Positions 34,431-44,973 of a stretch of DNA of 64,000 nucleotides are shown in pieces. The notes under the pieces were generated by a model that saw only the letters and a list, made by a program, of their open reading frames with translations, was not told the origin of the DNA and ran no database searches. This DNA comes from Streptomyces sp. NBC_01428 (lineage in GTDB: Bacteria; Actinomycetota; Actinomycetes; Streptomycetales; Streptomycetaceae): the NCBI RefSeq assembly GCF_036231965.1, contig NZ_CP109499.1:2790001-2854000 (forward strand), read 5' to 3'. The translations under genes and the position numbers were made by a program. Every line of letters starts with the position of its first letter. Positions within the stretch are counted from its first letter, which is position 1.

Positions 34431-34868
34431 CGGAGTAGTGGCGCAGCAGTAGCGGAGCAGGGCAACGGTCGGCGGCCGTCCGGTGGGCGGCTGCCCGACG
34501 CCGTGTGAACGCCGAGCGAGCAAGGGCCGGAGCGGAGAACCTCTCCGCTCCGGCCCTTGCTGCTGTTTGTCTGCTTTGGGGCTCAATCGTGAGCGTGTGT
34601 ACGCCACTTCTGGGCAGGGTGTGACGTAGCGGGCGTCCGCGGTGGGGTGGACGGGCCTGCCCTCCTGACAGTCATGGTGATTAGGCTGGGACAGGGCGCG
34701 ACGCCAGAACCCGTGGACGGGAGGCTCGTGTTCCAGGGGGAGCCGGGTCAATTCGGTCGACCTCGTACGGACTTCGGACGGCCTCGGTCGTTCAGGGACG
34801 CCCACGGACGACAAGCAGACGGTCGCCCCGGCACGGCTTGAGGGTGCTCGACCACACCAGGAGGAATT
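34431..34868. other. Intergenic region before the EspI-like gene
   Basis: About 440 bp without a convincing gene. It contains the terminator at 34519-34561 and must contain the promoter of the downstream gene. A TGCCCT-18 nt-TAGGCT arrangement near 34660-34690 is a possible but weak promoter. If my memory of the S. coelicolor gene order is right, the ESX genes would lie here; none is present. Confidence 0.4.
34519..34561 (+). terminator. Terminator after the DUF397 gene
   Basis: A perfect 20-bp inverted repeat (AGCAAGGGCCGGAGCGGAGA and complement, 3-nt loop) followed by a T-rich stretch, 90 bp past the DUF397 stop. Confidence 0.9.
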
Positions 34869-37800
34869 GTGAACAGCGATCGGGACGGGATCCGCGGGGG
34901 CTGGGCCACGCCCGGCGATGACCAGTCCGACGCGGAGTCCGCCGTCGAGACGACGGGCGAGTTCACCATCGACTACGCGCCGCCGGCCTGGTACACGCAG
35001 AACGCCTCGGGCGGCTCCGGGGATTCGGACGCCACGAACGACACGGACGACACGGACGCCACGGACGCATCGGACACCGATGCGGACGTGGAGGAGCCGG
35101 TCGACGCGGACGCTCCGGCAGACTCCGACGGCTCCGCGCGGAGCGACGACGCGGCGGTCGCCGTGCCGCCCGTCCCGGACGCGGTCGGCCCCGCCGCCGT
35201 GCCGAACCTTCCCGTGGGCGGTTTCGAGCCGCAGTGGGCGCCGCCCGCTCCCCCGCTCGCTCCGGCTCCCGCTTCTCCCCCGGCTCCTGCCGTTCCCGTC
35301 GCCGGGCCGGACAGCACCCCGTCGGACGCCGCCTCGGACGAGGCCGACTCCGCGAGCGGGGACCTGGAGAGCGGCGCCACCATGCGGTTCTCCGCCGCCG
35401 CGGTGAAGCGCGAGATCGCGGAACGGACGGGTGCGGAGGTCGCCGAGGCCGAGGACACCGCTCCGGCCGCTCCCGCTCCCGATCTCGTTCCTGCTTCTGC
35501 GACCGCTTCTGCTTCTGCGACCTCTTCTGCTCCTGGTTCTGCTTCTGCCGAGGTCGCCTCCGAGGGCGAGAGTGACGGCGAGGTCGAGGACGTCGACGTG
35601 GCAGACCGAAACCCTCGGGCCGAGAGCGCGGACGGGCCGGACGCCGAGGCCCCGCACGGAGACGAGGAGGGGGACGCGGGCGAGGCCGATGCCGAGGGCG
35701 CCGCCGACGCCGACCTCCCCGTCCCGGTCGAGCCCGTGGCAACCGAGCCCGAGGCCGTCGAGCCCGAGCCCGTCATCCCCGCCCAGCCCGTGGGCCCGCC
35801 CGCGCCCGCCATCGACCCGGTTCTCGCGTACCAGTCGCTGGAGGCCGGGGTCCACCGGATCGGTGCGTCCGACGCGCCGGTGGCGGGCGACGCGCCCCGT
35901 GACGACGCTCAAGTCCCCTCCCCCGAAGTCGAGTTCACCGACGCACCGGGCGGTACGCCCGCGGAGACGCCCGAAGCCGCCGACGTCGTGGCAGCGCACC
36001 CCGCCGCCGACGAGCACGCCGCGCCGGGCGAGGTCCCGGCGGACGACGACGTGCGCGACGCTGTACCGGCGGACGCTCTCACGGGCGGCGAGCCGCAGAC
36101 CGGTACACCGACGGCCGGTGAGCCGCAGGACGCGCCCCCCGCCTGGGCGCCGCCGCCGCTTCCGCAGACCGGGCTGCCGCCGTTGCCGCCCGCCTATCAG
36201 CCCGCGGCTCCCGCCCCCGCCGCGCAGTGGCCCGCCTCCACCGAGCCCGCTCAGGCCCCCGGCCCGGGTCAGGTTCCGCCGCAGGCACCGGTTCCGCCGT
36301 ACGTTCCGGATCCGCAGCAGGCCCCGGCCGCGCAGGCTCCCGCACCGGGCGCCCCCTTCCAGCCGCCCGCGCCCCAGCCCGCGCCGGGTCAGCCGTTCCA
36401 GCCCCCCGCCGCGCAGCCCGCGCCCGGCCAGCCGTTCCAGCCTCCGGCCCCGGCCCCTCAGCCCGCGCCGCAGTCGGGGCCTCCGGCCTGGCCCTTCCCC
36501 GGTGAGCCCGTCGTCGCGGGATCGCCGCAGGGGCCCGTACCGGCGCAGCCGCCCGTCCACGACAGCTCCGTCCCCGCACCGGCTCAGGCTCAGGCCCAGC
36601 CCCCGGTTGCGGCCGCTCCGGTCGCGGCGCCGGCGCCGATCCCTCCGCAGCAGGGCGGTTACGGCTTCCCGCAGCCCGGTGCTCAGGTCCCGCCGGCCGG
36701 CCCGGCTCCATCGGCCCCGCCCGTCCCCGCCTACGGCTTCCCGCAGCAGCCCGCGCCCCAGGCCCCGCAGGCGCCGGCCCCCGCGCAGGCCCCCGGCTAC
36801 GGCTTCCCCCAGCCCGCCGCGCCCGCGCCCGGTGCCGTACCGCCGCAGGCACCTGCCCCACAGCCGGGTTACGGGTTCCCGCAGCAGGCCGCGCCCGCGC
36901 CGGAGCAGCAGGCACCCGCACCCGCGCCGGCCTACGGCTTCCCCCAGCAGCAGCCCGCGCCCCACGACCAGCAGGCACCCGCCTCGCAGGCCCCCGGCTA
37001 CGGCTTCCCCCAGCCCGCCGCACCCGGTGCCGTACCGCCGCAGGCACCCGCCCCGCAGCCGGGCTACGGGTTCCCGCAGCAGGCGCCCAACTCCCCCGCT
37101 CCGCAGCCCGGTTTCGACCCGGCGCCGGCGCAGGTCCAGCCTCCGCAGCAGCCGGGCCCGGAGCCCGTGCAGCAGCCGGCCGCGCCGGTGGACCCGCGGG
37201 CGGGTACCGCGTGGCCGCAGCCGGTGCGTCACGACCAGCGGCAGCCAACCAACCCCGGTGCGGCGCCGCTCGGTTACACCGCGGCCGTGGAGCTGTCGTC
37301 CGACCGGTTGCTCAACAACAAGCGGCAGAAGGTCAAGAGCGGTCGTCCGGCCGCCGCGCAGTCGCGGTTCAAGCTGGGCGGCAAGAAGGAAGAGGCCGAG
37401 CGGCAGCGGAAGTTGGAGCTGATCCGCACTCCGGTCCTGTCCTGCTACCGGATCGCCGTCATCAGCCTCAAGGGCGGGGTCGGCAAGACGACCACGACGA
37501 CCGCGCTCGGCTCCACGCTGGCCACCGAGCGGCAGGACAAGATCCTCGCCATCGACGCCAACCCGGACGCCGGCACGCTCGGCCGCCGGGTGCGCCGCGA
37601 GACCGGGGCCACCATCCGTGACCTCGTGCAGGCGATCCCGTACATCAACTCGTACATGGACATCCGCCGGTTCACCTCGCAGGCGCCCTCCGGTCTGGAG
37701 ATCATCGCCAACGACGTCGACCCGGCCGTGTCCACCGCGTTCAACGACGAGGACTACCGGCGCGCGATCGACGTCCTCGGCAAGCAGTACCCGATCATCC

Positions 37801-38579
37801 TGACCGACTCCGGCACCGGGCTGCTGTACAGCGCCATGCGCGGGGTGCTGGACCTCGCCGACCAGCTCATCATCATCTCGACGCCGTCGGTGGACGGGGC
37901 GAGCAGTGCCAGCACGACGCTGGACTGGCTGTCGGCGCACGGGTACGCGGACCTCGTCTCGCGGTCGATCACCGTCATCTCCGGGGTCCGCGAGACCGGC
38001 AAGATGATCAAGGTGGACGACATCGTCAGCCACTTCGAGACACGCTGCCGCGGTGTCGTGGTCGTGCCGTTCGACGAGCATCTGTCCGCGGGTGCCGAGG
38101 TCGACCTCGACATGATGCGGCCCAAGGTGCGGGAGGCGTACTTCAACCTCTCCGCGATGGTGGCCGAGGACATCGCGCGCCACCAGCAGTCGCACGGGCT
38201 GTGGACGAACGACGGCAACCCGCCACCGGTGGCCGCGCCCCCGATGCCGGGGCAGTACGCGCCGGAGCAGCAGGCCCCCGGTCAGCCGGCGTACGGACAG
38301 CCCGCCCCCGGACAGCCCGCGCCGGGGCAGGTGCCGCAGCAGCCCCAGCCCGGACAGCCGTACGCCCAGCCGGCGCCTCCCGGTCAGCCCTACCCGCAGC
38401 AGCCCGGGCAGCCGCAGGCTCCCGGCCAGCCGTATCCCCCGGCCCCGGGTCAGGGCCACCCGCAGCCGGGGCAGGCCTATCCGCCGCCGCAGCCCGGCGG
38501 GCAGTTCCAGCCGGGGCAGCCCTATCCGCAGCACCCGGGTCAGACCCCGCCGCCGCCTCCGGCACCGCCTCAGCAGTAA
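34869..38579 (+). CDS. Large proline-rich ParA/MinD-like ATPase (EspI-like)
   Basis: A 1236-aa protein, GTG start with AGGAGG before it. Residues about 1-420 are acidic and Asp/Glu/Ala/Pro-rich, 420-800 are extremely Pro/Gln/Ala-rich with about ten YGFPQ repeats, 855-1115 form a MinD/ParA-type ATPase (Walker [15 protein letters not shown] near 870, then [16 protein letters not shown]), and the tail is again Pro/Gln/Gly-rich (QPGQPYPQ repeats). Disordered Pro-rich chain plus ATPase resembles EspI of mycobacterial ESX-1 and the corresponding Streptomyces protein at the ESX locus. It has no signal peptide or membrane helix. The role is unknown; the ATPase may act at membranes or on DNA. Confidence 0.8.
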   Translation: MNSDRDGIRGGWATPGDDQSDAESAVETTGEFTIDYAPPAWYTQNASGGSGDSDATNDTDDTDATDASDTDADVEEPVDADAPADSDGSARSDDAAVAVPPVPDAVGPAAVPNLPVGGFEPQWAPPAPPLAPAPASPPAPAVPVAGPDSTPSDAASDEADSASGDLESGATMRFSAAAVKREIAERTGAEVAEAEDTAPAAPAPDLVPASATASASATSSAPGSASAEVASEGESDGEVEDVDVADRNPRAESADGPDAEAPHGDEEGDAGEADAEGAADADLPVPVEPVATEPEAVEPEPVIPAQPVGPPAPAIDPVLAYQSLEAGVHRIGASDAPVAGDAPRDDAQVPSPEVEFTDAPGGTPAETPEAADVVAAHPAADEHAAPGEVPADDDVRDAVPADALTGGEPQTGTPTAGEPQDAPPAWAPPPLPQTGLPPLPPAYQPAAPAPAAQWPASTEPAQAPGPGQVPPQAPVPPYVPDPQQAPAAQAPAPGAPFQPPAPQPAPGQPFQPPAAQPAPGQPFQPPAPAPQPAPQSGPPAWPFPGEPVVAGSPQGPVPAQPPVHDSSVPAPAQAQAQPPVAAAPVAAPAPIPPQQGGYGFPQPGAQVPPAGPAPSAPPVPAYGFPQQPAPQAPQAPAPAQAPGYGFPQPAAPAPGAVPPQAPAPQPGYGFPQQAAPAPEQQAPAPAPAYGFPQQQPAPHDQQAPASQAPGYGFPQPAAPGAVPPQAPAPQPGYGFPQQAPNSPAPQPGFDPAPAQVQPPQQPGPEPVQQPAAPVDPRAGTAWPQPVRHDQRQPTNPGAAPLGYTAAVELSSDRLLNNKRQKVKSGRPAAAQSRFKLGGKKEEAERQRKLELIRTPVLSCYRIAVISLKGGVGKTTTTTALGSTLATERQDKILAIDANPDAGTLGRRVRRETGATIRDLVQAIPYINSYMDIRRFTSQAPSGLEIIANDVDPAVSTAFNDEDYRRAIDVLGKQYPIILTDSGTGLLYSAMRGVLDLADQLIIISTPSVDGASSASTTLDWLSAHGYADLVSRSITVISGVRETGKMIKVDDIVSHFETRCRGVVVVPFDEHLSAGAEVDLDMMRPKVREAYFNLSAMVAEDIARHQQSHGLWTNDGNPPPVAAPPMPGQYAPEQQAPGQPAYGQPAPGQPAPGQVPQQPQPGQPYAQPAPPGQPYPQQPGQPQAPGQPYPPAPGQGHPQPGQAYPPPQPGGQFQPGQPYPQHPGQTPPPPPAPPQQ
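36655..37095 (+). repeat. YGFPQ coding repeats in the EspI-like protein
   Basis: About nine copies of a TACGGCTTCCCNCAG-type unit spaced 15-30 codons apart within proline-rich sequence, encoding G-Y-G-F-P-Q. The aromatic-plus-proline spacing is typical of low-complexity sticker-spacer regions. Copy number is likely variable between strains. Confidence 0.75.
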
Positions 38580-38584
38580 CCCGA

Positions 38585-38650
38585 TCGGCCCCATCGAGGG
38601 GCCGGTTCACGCGAAGGGCCCGCACCGTCCACGGACGGTGCGGGCCCTTC
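38585..38650 (+). terminator. Double terminator after the EspI-like gene
   Basis: Two inverted repeats in tandem: CGGCCCC/GGGGCCG at 38586-38604, then a perfect 18-bp arm pair GAAGGGCCCGCACCGTCC at 38613-38650 with a 2-nt centre, followed by GCTTTT. Confidence 0.9.
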
Positions 38651-38909
38651 GCTTTTCCGGAGTCCTCCGGGCGCGCGTCCAGGGCCGCCACCTGCCGTCA
38701 GGCCGTCACCAGGGGCCCTTCACCGGTCTGAACCAATGAGCGAAAAATTGCCGCCAACTCGTTGTTTCCGCAGGCCACATGGGGTCCGCGCATCGTTGAC
38801 TCGTGCAGACCACCGCTGATAGACACACAGATCAAATCCGCCGACGCCTCTTGATCAAGTCGTTCGACCAGCCTTCTGTGCGCAACCGATGACGCGAGGT
38901 CATGGACCC
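38651..38909. other. Intergenic region upstream of the peptide ABC operon
   Basis: The promoter of the ABC operon should lie here, but no clear -35/-10 pair stands out. An AT-richer stretch (near 38735-38760) and a 27-codon open frame from 38736 to 38819 are present; I do not call the frame a gene. Confidence 0.4.
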
Positions 38910-40754
38910 ATGAAGACACCAGAGCAGCCCCGCAGAGGCCTGGTACGGCCCCGGCTCGTCGCCGCCGCGGGGGTCGCCGCCCTCACCCTGTCCGCCGGTC
39001 TCGCGACCCCGCTCAACCCGGCCCCGCAGCAGGCTCAGGCGAAGGAGGGCAAGAAGGTCCTCACCGTCGCGGTCGCGCAGAGCGTCGACTCGCTGAGCCC
39101 GTTCCTCGCGTCGCGCCTGGTCAGTACGAGCATCCACCGGCTGATGTACGAGTACCTGACCAACTACGACCCGGCGGACAACCACGCCGTCCCGGGCCTC
39201 GCCACGAAGTGGACGCCGTCGGCGGACAAGCTGACCTGGACGTACACGATCCGTTCCAACTCCCGGTGGTCGGACGGACAGCAGGCCACCGCGGAGGACG
39301 CGGCGTGGACGTTCGACAAGATGATGACCGACGAGGCCGCGGGCACCGCCAACGGCAGCTTCGTCGCCAACTTCAGGAAGGTCACCGCGCCCAGCCCCAC
39401 CAAGCTGGTGATCGAGCTGAAGAAGCCGCAGGCCACGATGGCCGCGCTCGACGTGCCGATCGTGCCGAAGCACGTCTGGGAGAAGGTCGGTGACCTCTCC
39501 AAGTTCAACAACGACAAGAGCTTCCCGGTCGTCGGCAACGGCCCGTTCGTCCTGACGGGCTACAAGGCCGACAGCTACGTACGGCTGAAGCCCAACAAGA
39601 CGTTCTGGCGCGGGGCGCCGAAGTTCGACGAACTGGTCTTCAAGTACTACAAGGACGGGGACGCTGCCGTCGCGGCACTGCAGAAGGGCGAGGTGTCCTT
39701 CGTCTCCAACCTGACGCCCGCGCAGTCGACCGCGCTCAAATCCGAGCCGGACGTCAAGGTCAACGACGCGCCGGGGCGCCGCTTCTACGCGCTGGCCACC
39801 AACCCGGGGGCGCAGGCCAAGGACGGTAAGCACTTCGGTGACGGCGCCCGGTCGCTGCTCGACCAGAAGGTCCGCCAGGCCCTCTTCATGTCGATCGACC
39901 GGCAGACCCTGATCGACAAGGTGTTCCAGGGGCACGCCGTCGCGGGCGCGGGCTACATCCCGCCGCGCTTCTCGACGTACGCCTGGAAGCCGTCCGCGGA
40001 CCAGGAGCTGGCCTACGACCCGGCGAAGGCCGCCAAGCTGCTCGACGAGGCGGGCTACAAGAAGAACGCCGACGGCAAGCGTGTCGAGAAGAACGGCAAG
40101 CCGATCGACTACCGGATCCTCTGCCACGCCACCGACCCGAACGACAAGGCGGTCGGACAGTACGTGAAGGAGTGGTTCGGGAAACTGGGCATCGGGGTCA
40201 CGCTCAACTGCCTGGACAACGTGACCGACCCGTGGCTGGCCGGTGACTACGACCTCGCCTTCGACGGCTGGTCGGTGAACCCGGACCCCGACTTCGTCCT
40301 GTCGATCCACACCTGCGGCGCGCTGCCGGCCACCCCGAAGGACACGGGCGCCACGGACAACTTCATCTGCGACAAGAAGTACGACGACCTGTACGGCCGG
40401 CAGCTCGCCGAGTACGACGCCGGCAAGCGGACGGACCTCGTCAAGCAGATGCAGTCGCGGCTCTACGACACCGGGTACATGAACGTCATGGCGTACCCGA
40501 ACGCGGTCGAGGCCTACCGCACGGACCAGATCAAGTCGATCGAGACGATGCCGAAGGCCGCGGGCAACATCTACGGCCAGGACGGCTACTGGAGCTGGTG
40601 GTCGGCCGTTCCCGCGGACTCCTCCGGTGCGTCCTCCGGCGGTTCCGGCTCGACGGGCGTCATCATCGGCATCGCCGCGGGCGTCGTCGTCCTCGTGGGC
40701 GCCGGTGCGTTCCTCGCGATGCGCCGCCGCTCGACGGCCGACGACCGTGAGTAG
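38910..40754 (+). CDS. ABC transporter peptide-binding protein (family 5)
   Basis: A 614-aa extracellular solute-binding protein of the DppA/OppA family (SBP_bac_5). The signal peptide (RPRLVAAAGVAALTLSAGLA) has no lipobox cysteine. The body contains the family signature around YEYLTNYDPADNHAVPGLA and RWSDGQQATAEDAAWTFD. Four cysteines in the C-terminal lobe may form disulfides. A Ser/Gly linker, one membrane helix (VIIGIAAGVVVLVGAGAFLAM) and RRR close the protein, so it is probably anchored by its C-terminus rather than by lipid. I use the ATG at 38910, with GAGG upstream; an ATG lies 21 nt earlier. Four transporter genes follow. The substrate is unknown. Confidence 0.88.
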   Translation: MKTPEQPRRGLVRPRLVAAAGVAALTLSAGLATPLNPAPQQAQAKEGKKVLTVAVAQSVDSLSPFLASRLVSTSIHRLMYEYLTNYDPADNHAVPGLATKWTPSADKLTWTYTIRSNSRWSDGQQATAEDAAWTFDKMMTDEAAGTANGSFVANFRKVTAPSPTKLVIELKKPQATMAALDVPIVPKHVWEKVGDLSKFNNDKSFPVVGNGPFVLTGYKADSYVRLKPNKTFWRGAPKFDELVFKYYKDGDAAVAALQKGEVSFVSNLTPAQSTALKSEPDVKVNDAPGRRFYALATNPGAQAKDGKHFGDGARSLLDQKVRQALFMSIDRQTLIDKVFQGHAVAGAGYIPPRFSTYAWKPSADQELAYDPAKAAKLLDEAGYKKNADGKRVEKNGKPIDYRILCHATDPNDKAVGQYVKEWFGKLGIGVTLNCLDNVTDPWLAGDYDLAFDGWSVNPDPDFVLSIHTCGALPATPKDTGATDNFICDKKYDDLYGRQLAEYDAGKRTDLVKQMQSRLYDTGYMNVMAYPNAVEAYRTDQIKSIETMPKAAGNIYGQDGYWSWWSAVPADSSGASSGGSGSTGVIIGIAAGVVVLVGAGAFLAMRRRSTADDRE

Positions 40755-40825
40755 TGCCCGCGCCGCCCTCCCCCGGGAGCACCGTGGCCCGGGGCCCCGT
40801 GATCGTACGAGCGAATGAGTGGTTC

Positions 40826-41893
40826 ATGACCGCTGAGGCAACACCCTCGCTGGTCGAGGCGACCGGCGGTCCGGCTCCGGCCGGGCCGTCGGCCCGCGGG
40901 CGGAAGGCGCGCGCCGGTACCGCCTATCCGCGGTACGTGGCGGGCAAGCTGGGCGGCGCCGCCGTCTCCCTGCTCGCCGTCCTCGTCACCAGTTTCTTCC
41001 TGTTCCGGCTCATCCCCGGCGACCCGGTCAAGTACATGACGGGCGGCCGTCAGGTGTCCGCCGAGCAACTCGCCAACTACCGGAAGGAGTTCGGCCTCGA
41101 CCTGCCGCTGTGGGAGCAGTTCACCGACTACTGCGGCAAGGCGCTCACGGGCGATCTCGGCACGTCGTACCAGTTCCGCGCCCCCGTCATCGACAAGATC
41201 ACCGAGGCGCTGCCGAACACCCTGCTGCTCACGGTGACGGCCTTCGTCCTCTACACGGCGCTCGGCATCTTCATCGGCACGCGGTCCGCGTGGCGGCACG
41301 GCAGGCCGAGCGACCGCGTCAACACCGGCCTGGCGCTGACCCTCTACTCGATCCCGTCGTTCTGGCTGGGGCTGCTGCTCATCATCGTCTTCTCCGTGGG
41401 CATGGGGCCGGTCCCCGGTCTGTTCCCGACGGGCGGTATGGAGTCGGGCGACAAGGAGGGCTTCGCGTACGTCGTCGACGTGGCCCACCATCTGGTCCTG
41501 CCGGTGGTGACGCTGGTCGCCGTCGAGTACGGGCAGACGCTGCTGGTGACGCGTTCGGCGCTGCTCGACGAGATGGGCAGCGACTATCTGACCACGGCCC
41601 GCGCGAAGGGGCTGCGGGACGATCTCGTACGCCGCCGTCACGCGGTGCCGAACGCGCTGCTGCCGACGGTCACGCTGATCTTCATCAACCTCGGCCGGAC
41701 GGTCGCGGGCGTGATCCTCGTCGAGACGGTCTTCTCCTGGCCGGGGCTCGGCGGGCTGTTCTACCAGGCGCTGAGCGTGCCCGATCTGCCGCTGGTGCAG
41801 GGGCTGTTCTTCGTCTTCGCGGCCGCGGTGATCGTGATGAACACGCTGGCCGACCTGATCTATCCGCTGCTCGACCCCCGGGTGGGCCGATGA
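40826..41893 (+). CDS. ABC transporter permease (DppB type)
   Basis: A 355-aa permease of the dipeptide/oligopeptide/nickel family, first of the pair. It has six membrane helices, the DppB N-terminal signature FFLFRLIPGDPV and the cytoplasmic loop LTTARAKGL (the EAA-like coupling helix contacting the ATPases). The ATG at 40826 gives a normal length; a GTG at 40754 overlapping the upstream stop would add 24 unconserved-looking residues. Its stop overlaps the next permease by 4 nt. Confidence 0.9.
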   Translation: MTAEATPSLVEATGGPAPAGPSARGRKARAGTAYPRYVAGKLGGAAVSLLAVLVTSFFLFRLIPGDPVKYMTGGRQVSAEQLANYRKEFGLDLPLWEQFTDYCGKALTGDLGTSYQFRAPVIDKITEALPNTLLLTVTAFVLYTALGIFIGTRSAWRHGRPSDRVNTGLALTLYSIPSFWLGLLLIIVFSVGMGPVPGLFPTGGMESGDKEGFAYVVDVAHHLVLPVVTLVAVEYGQTLLVTRSALLDEMGSDYLTTARAKGLRDDLVRRRHAVPNALLPTVTLIFINLGRTVAGVILVETVFSWPGLGGLFYQALSVPDLPLVQGLFFVFAAAVIVMNTLADLIYPLLDPRVGR

Positions 41894-42840
41894 CCACGAC
41901 CGAGCCGGACGGGCCGATGACGACCGAAGCGACGCCGCAGACCGTCCCGTCGAGCCCCCGTACCCTCGCCCGGCAGCGCCGCCGCCGCTCCGCGGTCCGC
42001 TTCTGGAAGCAGTACCGCACGCACCGGGCGGGCGTCTTCGGACTCGCCGCCCTCGCCCTGTTCGGCCTGATCGCGCTGACCGCCCCGCTGACCGTGGGAT
42101 CCGACGTGCAGAGCGTGACGAACGCGCCCGGCGACCCGCTGGAAAGTCCGAGCGCCGCGTTCCCGCTGGGGACCGACCAGTTCGGGCGGAACCTGCTGGG
42201 GCTGGTGGTGTGGGGCGCCCGCGTCTCCCTCCTGGTCGGGCTGCTCGCCGCCGTCCTGTCGGTGGCGATCGGGGCGCTGATCGGGATCACCGCCGGGCAC
42301 TTCCGCGGCTGGTACGCGACCGTGCTGATGCGGATCACGGACTGGTTCCTGGTGATGCCGACGCTGGTCCTCGCGATCGCGCTGGCGACCGTGATGACCC
42401 GCTCGCTCGGCACGATCATCCTGGCGATCGGCGTCACCACCTGGCCCACGACGGCCCGGCTGGTGCGCGCGCAGACCCTCGCCGTGGAGTCGCGGCCGTA
42501 CATCGAGCGGGCCAAGGCGCTCGGCGGCGGCCACTGGCACATCATGACCCGGCACGTGCTGCCCAACGTGATGCCGCTGGTGCTGGCCCAGACGACGCTG
42601 ATCATCTCGTCGGCGATCCTCGCGGAGGCCACGCTCGCCTTCCTCGGCCTCGGCGACCCGACGGTCGTGTCGTGGGGCGGGCTGCTCCAGGACGCCCGGG
42701 AGGCGGGCGCGGTCAGCGCGGGCAAGTGGTGGTACCTGGTGCCGCCGGGCGTCGCGATCGCGGTGGTCGCGCTGGCGTTCACACTGTGCGGCCGCGCGGT
42801 GGAGTCGGTCCTCAACCCGAAGCTGGGGGTGACACGGTGA
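41890..42840 (+). CDS. ABC transporter permease (DppC type)
   Basis: A 316-aa second permease. After a polar N-terminus a first helix (AGVFGLAALALFGLIALTAPL) is followed by the DppC signature PLGTDQFGRNLLGLVVWGARVSLLVG and an EAA-type loop (YIERAKALGGGHWHIMTRHVLPN). The ATG start overlaps the previous stop (ATGA), and its TGA overlaps the GTG of the first ATPase, so expression is coupled and stoichiometric. Confidence 0.92.
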   Translation: MTTTEPDGPMTTEATPQTVPSSPRTLARQRRRRSAVRFWKQYRTHRAGVFGLAALALFGLIALTAPLTVGSDVQSVTNAPGDPLESPSAAFPLGTDQFGRNLLGLVVWGARVSLLVGLLAAVLSVAIGALIGITAGHFRGWYATVLMRITDWFLVMPTLVLAIALATVMTRSLGTIILAIGVTTWPTTARLVRAQTLAVESRPYIERAKALGGGHWHIMTRHVLPNVMPLVLAQTTLIISSAILAEATLAFLGLGDPTVVSWGGLLQDAREAGAVSAGKWWYLVPPGVAIAVVALAFTLCGRAVESVLNPKLGVTR

Positions 42841-43871
42841 GCACGACGACCGACAGGACACCGGAGGCGTCCAGGACGCCGAGCGGGCAACGGCTGCTGG
42901 AGGTCAGGAACCTCGCCGTGACCTATCCGGGCGGCGCGGCCGCCGTACGCGGGGTGGACCTCTCGCTCGACGCGGGTCAGAAGCTCGGCATCGCGGGCGA
43001 GTCGGGGTGCGGCAAGTCCACGCTGGCGCTGGCCCTGCTGCGGCTGCTTCCCGCGGGCACGCACACCAGCGGGGAGATCCTCCTCGGCGGCGAGGACGTG
43101 CTGACCATGAAGTGGGGCCGAGTGCGGGCGGTGCGCTGGGCTGGCGCGTCGATCGTCTTCCAGGGCGCGATGCACTCGCTCAACCCGGTGCACCGCGTCG
43201 GCGACCAGATCGCCGAGCCGATCCTGCTGCACAAGAAGGCGACCCCGGCGGGCGCGCGGCGGAGAACGGGGGAACTCCTCGAACAGGTGGGGCTGCCGGC
43301 CGCCCGCGCGGACGCCTACCCGCACGAGCTGTCCGGCGGTCAGCGCCAACGCGTCATGATCGCCATGGCGTTGGCCTGCGACCCCCAGCTCGTCATCGCC
43401 GACGAGCCGACCACGGCGCTCGACGTGATGATCCAGGCGCAGATCCTCCGCCTGATCGAACAGCTCGTCAGCGAGCAGGAGGTGGGGCTCGTCATGATCA
43501 GCCACGACCTCGCCGTACTGGCCGACACCTGTGACCGGCTGGCCGTGATGTACGCGGGCCGCGTCGTCGAGGAGGGCCCCGCACGACAGGTCTACGAGAA
43601 CGCCCGACACCCCTATGGAAAGGCCCTGTCGGCCGCCTTCCCGCGGATCGGCGATGCCGGGTCGCGGTTCGCGCCGCGCGGTCTGCCCGGCGATCCGCCC
43701 GACCCGTCCGACCTGCCGTCCGGCTGCACCTTCCACCCCCGCTGTCCGGTGGCCGTGGACGCGTGTGTGACGGACGACCAGGTGCTGCGGGACGCGGGGG
43801 CCGGCCGCCGGGCGGCCTGCGTCCACGCGGGCACGGCCGTGGACGCCGAACCGGTCAGGAGCACGCCATGA
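42837..43871 (+). CDS. ABC transporter ATP-binding protein (DppD type)
   Basis: A 344-aa ATPase with Walker [10 protein letters not shown] (near residue 59), Q loop in [12 protein letters not shown], signature LSGGQRQRV, Walker [13 protein letters not shown] and H loop ISHDL. The C-terminal oligopeptide-transporter extension with cysteines ([16 protein letters not shown]) is the family 4Fe-4S-like motif. It overlaps both neighbours by 4 nt. Confidence 0.94.
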   Translation: MSTTTDRTPEASRTPSGQRLLEVRNLAVTYPGGAAAVRGVDLSLDAGQKLGIAGESGCGKSTLALALLRLLPAGTHTSGEILLGGEDVLTMKWGRVRAVRWAGASIVFQGAMHSLNPVHRVGDQIAEPILLHKKATPAGARRRTGELLEQVGLPAARADAYPHELSGGQRQRVMIAMALACDPQLVIADEPTTALDVMIQAQILRLIEQLVSEQEVGLVMISHDLAVLADTCDRLAVMYAGRVVEEGPARQVYENARHPYGKALSAAFPRIGDAGSRFAPRGLPGDPPDPSDLPSGCTFHPRCPVAVDACVTDDQVLRDAGAGRRAACVHAGTAVDAEPVRSTP

Positions 43872-44875
43872 CGACGACACCCCCCGTGACCACCGGGCCC
43901 CTGCTGAGCGCGCGGGCCCTGCACGTCGCCTTCCCCGGCCGGCAGGGCGCCGACCGCGCCCGTGCCGTCGACGGCGTCGACCTCGACATCCGGCCCGGCG
44001 AGATCGTCGCCCTGGTCGGCGAGTCGGGCTGCGGCAAGACGACTCTGGCCCGCTCACTGCTCGGTCTGGTCCCGCCGACCGGCGGCGGTGTCACCTTCGA
44101 CGGCCGGCCGCTGGACTACTCCTCCCGCGCCCTGAAGGCGTACCGCAGGCGCGTCCAGCTGGTCCTCCAGGATCCGAGCGGCTCGCTCAACCCGCGCCAC
44201 ACGGTGTACGACGCGGTGGCAGAGGGGCTGCGCATCCACGGGTACGGGGGCGACGAGCGCGCGGCGGTCGCGGGGGCGCTGTCCCGGGCGGGTCTGCGGC
44301 CTCCCGAGCGGTTCTTCCTGCGCTACCCGCACGAACTGTCCGGCGGCCAGCGTCAGCGCGTCGTCATCGCCGGAGCACTCGTGCTGGAGCCCGAACTCAT
44401 CGTCGCCGACGAGCCGGTGGCCTCCCTCGACGCCTCCGTCCGCGGCGAGATCCTCGCGCTGCTCCTGCGGCTGCGCGACGAACTCGGCCTGTCCGCACTG
44501 GTGGTGACCCATGACCTGGGCCTCGCGTGGAACATCGCCGACCGGGTCGCGGTCATGTACCTCGGCCGGATCGTGGAGACCGGCCCCGTCGAACAGGTCC
44601 TGACCTCACCTCAACACCCGTACACGCAGGCCCTGTTGTCCGTCCTCCCGGAGGCTCCGGGCGAGCCGGTCGTGCTCGGGGGCGAGCCCCCGGACCCCTC
44701 CCGCATCCCGGGCGGCTGCCGCTTCCACGCCCGCTGCCAGGTGCTGGCGAGCGGGGAGGCGGAGCGGGCGGGTGTCGCGGACGCCTGCCGGGGACAGGAC
44801 CTGGCCGTGCTGGACGGCGCGGGCGGGACCCAGGTGGCCTGCCACTGGGCGCGGGCGGTGCGGGCCGAGGCGTGA
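43868..44875 (+). CDS. ABC transporter ATP-binding protein (DppF type)
   Basis: A 335-aa partner ATPase. Walker [11 protein letters not shown] loop [15 protein letters not shown], signature LSGGQRQRV, Walker [13 protein letters not shown] and H loop VTHDL are all intact, followed by the oligopeptide C-terminal domain with the cysteine cluster [15 protein letters not shown] overlap with the first ATPase. It completes the SBP-permease-permease-ATPase-ATPase importer. Confidence 0.94.
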   Translation: MTTTPPVTTGPLLSARALHVAFPGRQGADRARAVDGVDLDIRPGEIVALVGESGCGKTTLARSLLGLVPPTGGGVTFDGRPLDYSSRALKAYRRRVQLVLQDPSGSLNPRHTVYDAVAEGLRIHGYGGDERAAVAGALSRAGLRPPERFFLRYPHELSGGQRQRVVIAGALVLEPELIVADEPVASLDASVRGEILALLLRLRDELGLSALVVTHDLGLAWNIADRVAVMYLGRIVETGPVEQVLTSPQHPYTQALLSVLPEAPGEPVVLGGEPPDPSRIPGGCRFHARCQVLASGEAERAGVADACRGQDLAVLDGAGGTQVACHWARAVRAEA

Positions 44876-44920
44876 CCGGGCGCGGCACGGCAGCCGCCCT
44901 CGAGACGTGACGACATGACG

Positions 44921-44954
44921 GAGCGGCCGGTGCCCACCAGGGCACCGGCCGCTC
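44921..44954 (+). terminator. Bidirectional terminator between the ABC operon and ribF
   Basis: A perfect 15-bp inverted repeat GAGCGGCCGGTGCCC and its complement around ACCA lies between convergent genes ending at 44875 and 44974. Confidence 0.9.
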
Positions 44955-44973
44955 GCGTGTCGTACGGCGGGGG

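Noticed and set aside
34869..38579. Chromosome-partitioning ParA
   Set aside because: The ATPase domain is related, but the length, Pro-rich repeats and absence of a parB neighbour or parS sites do not fit ParA.
38736..38819. 27-codon open frame (MSEKLPPTRCFRRPHG...) before the peptide transporter
   Set aside because: No Shine-Dalgarno sequence, no stacked regulatory codons and no attenuator hairpin between it and the binding-protein gene.
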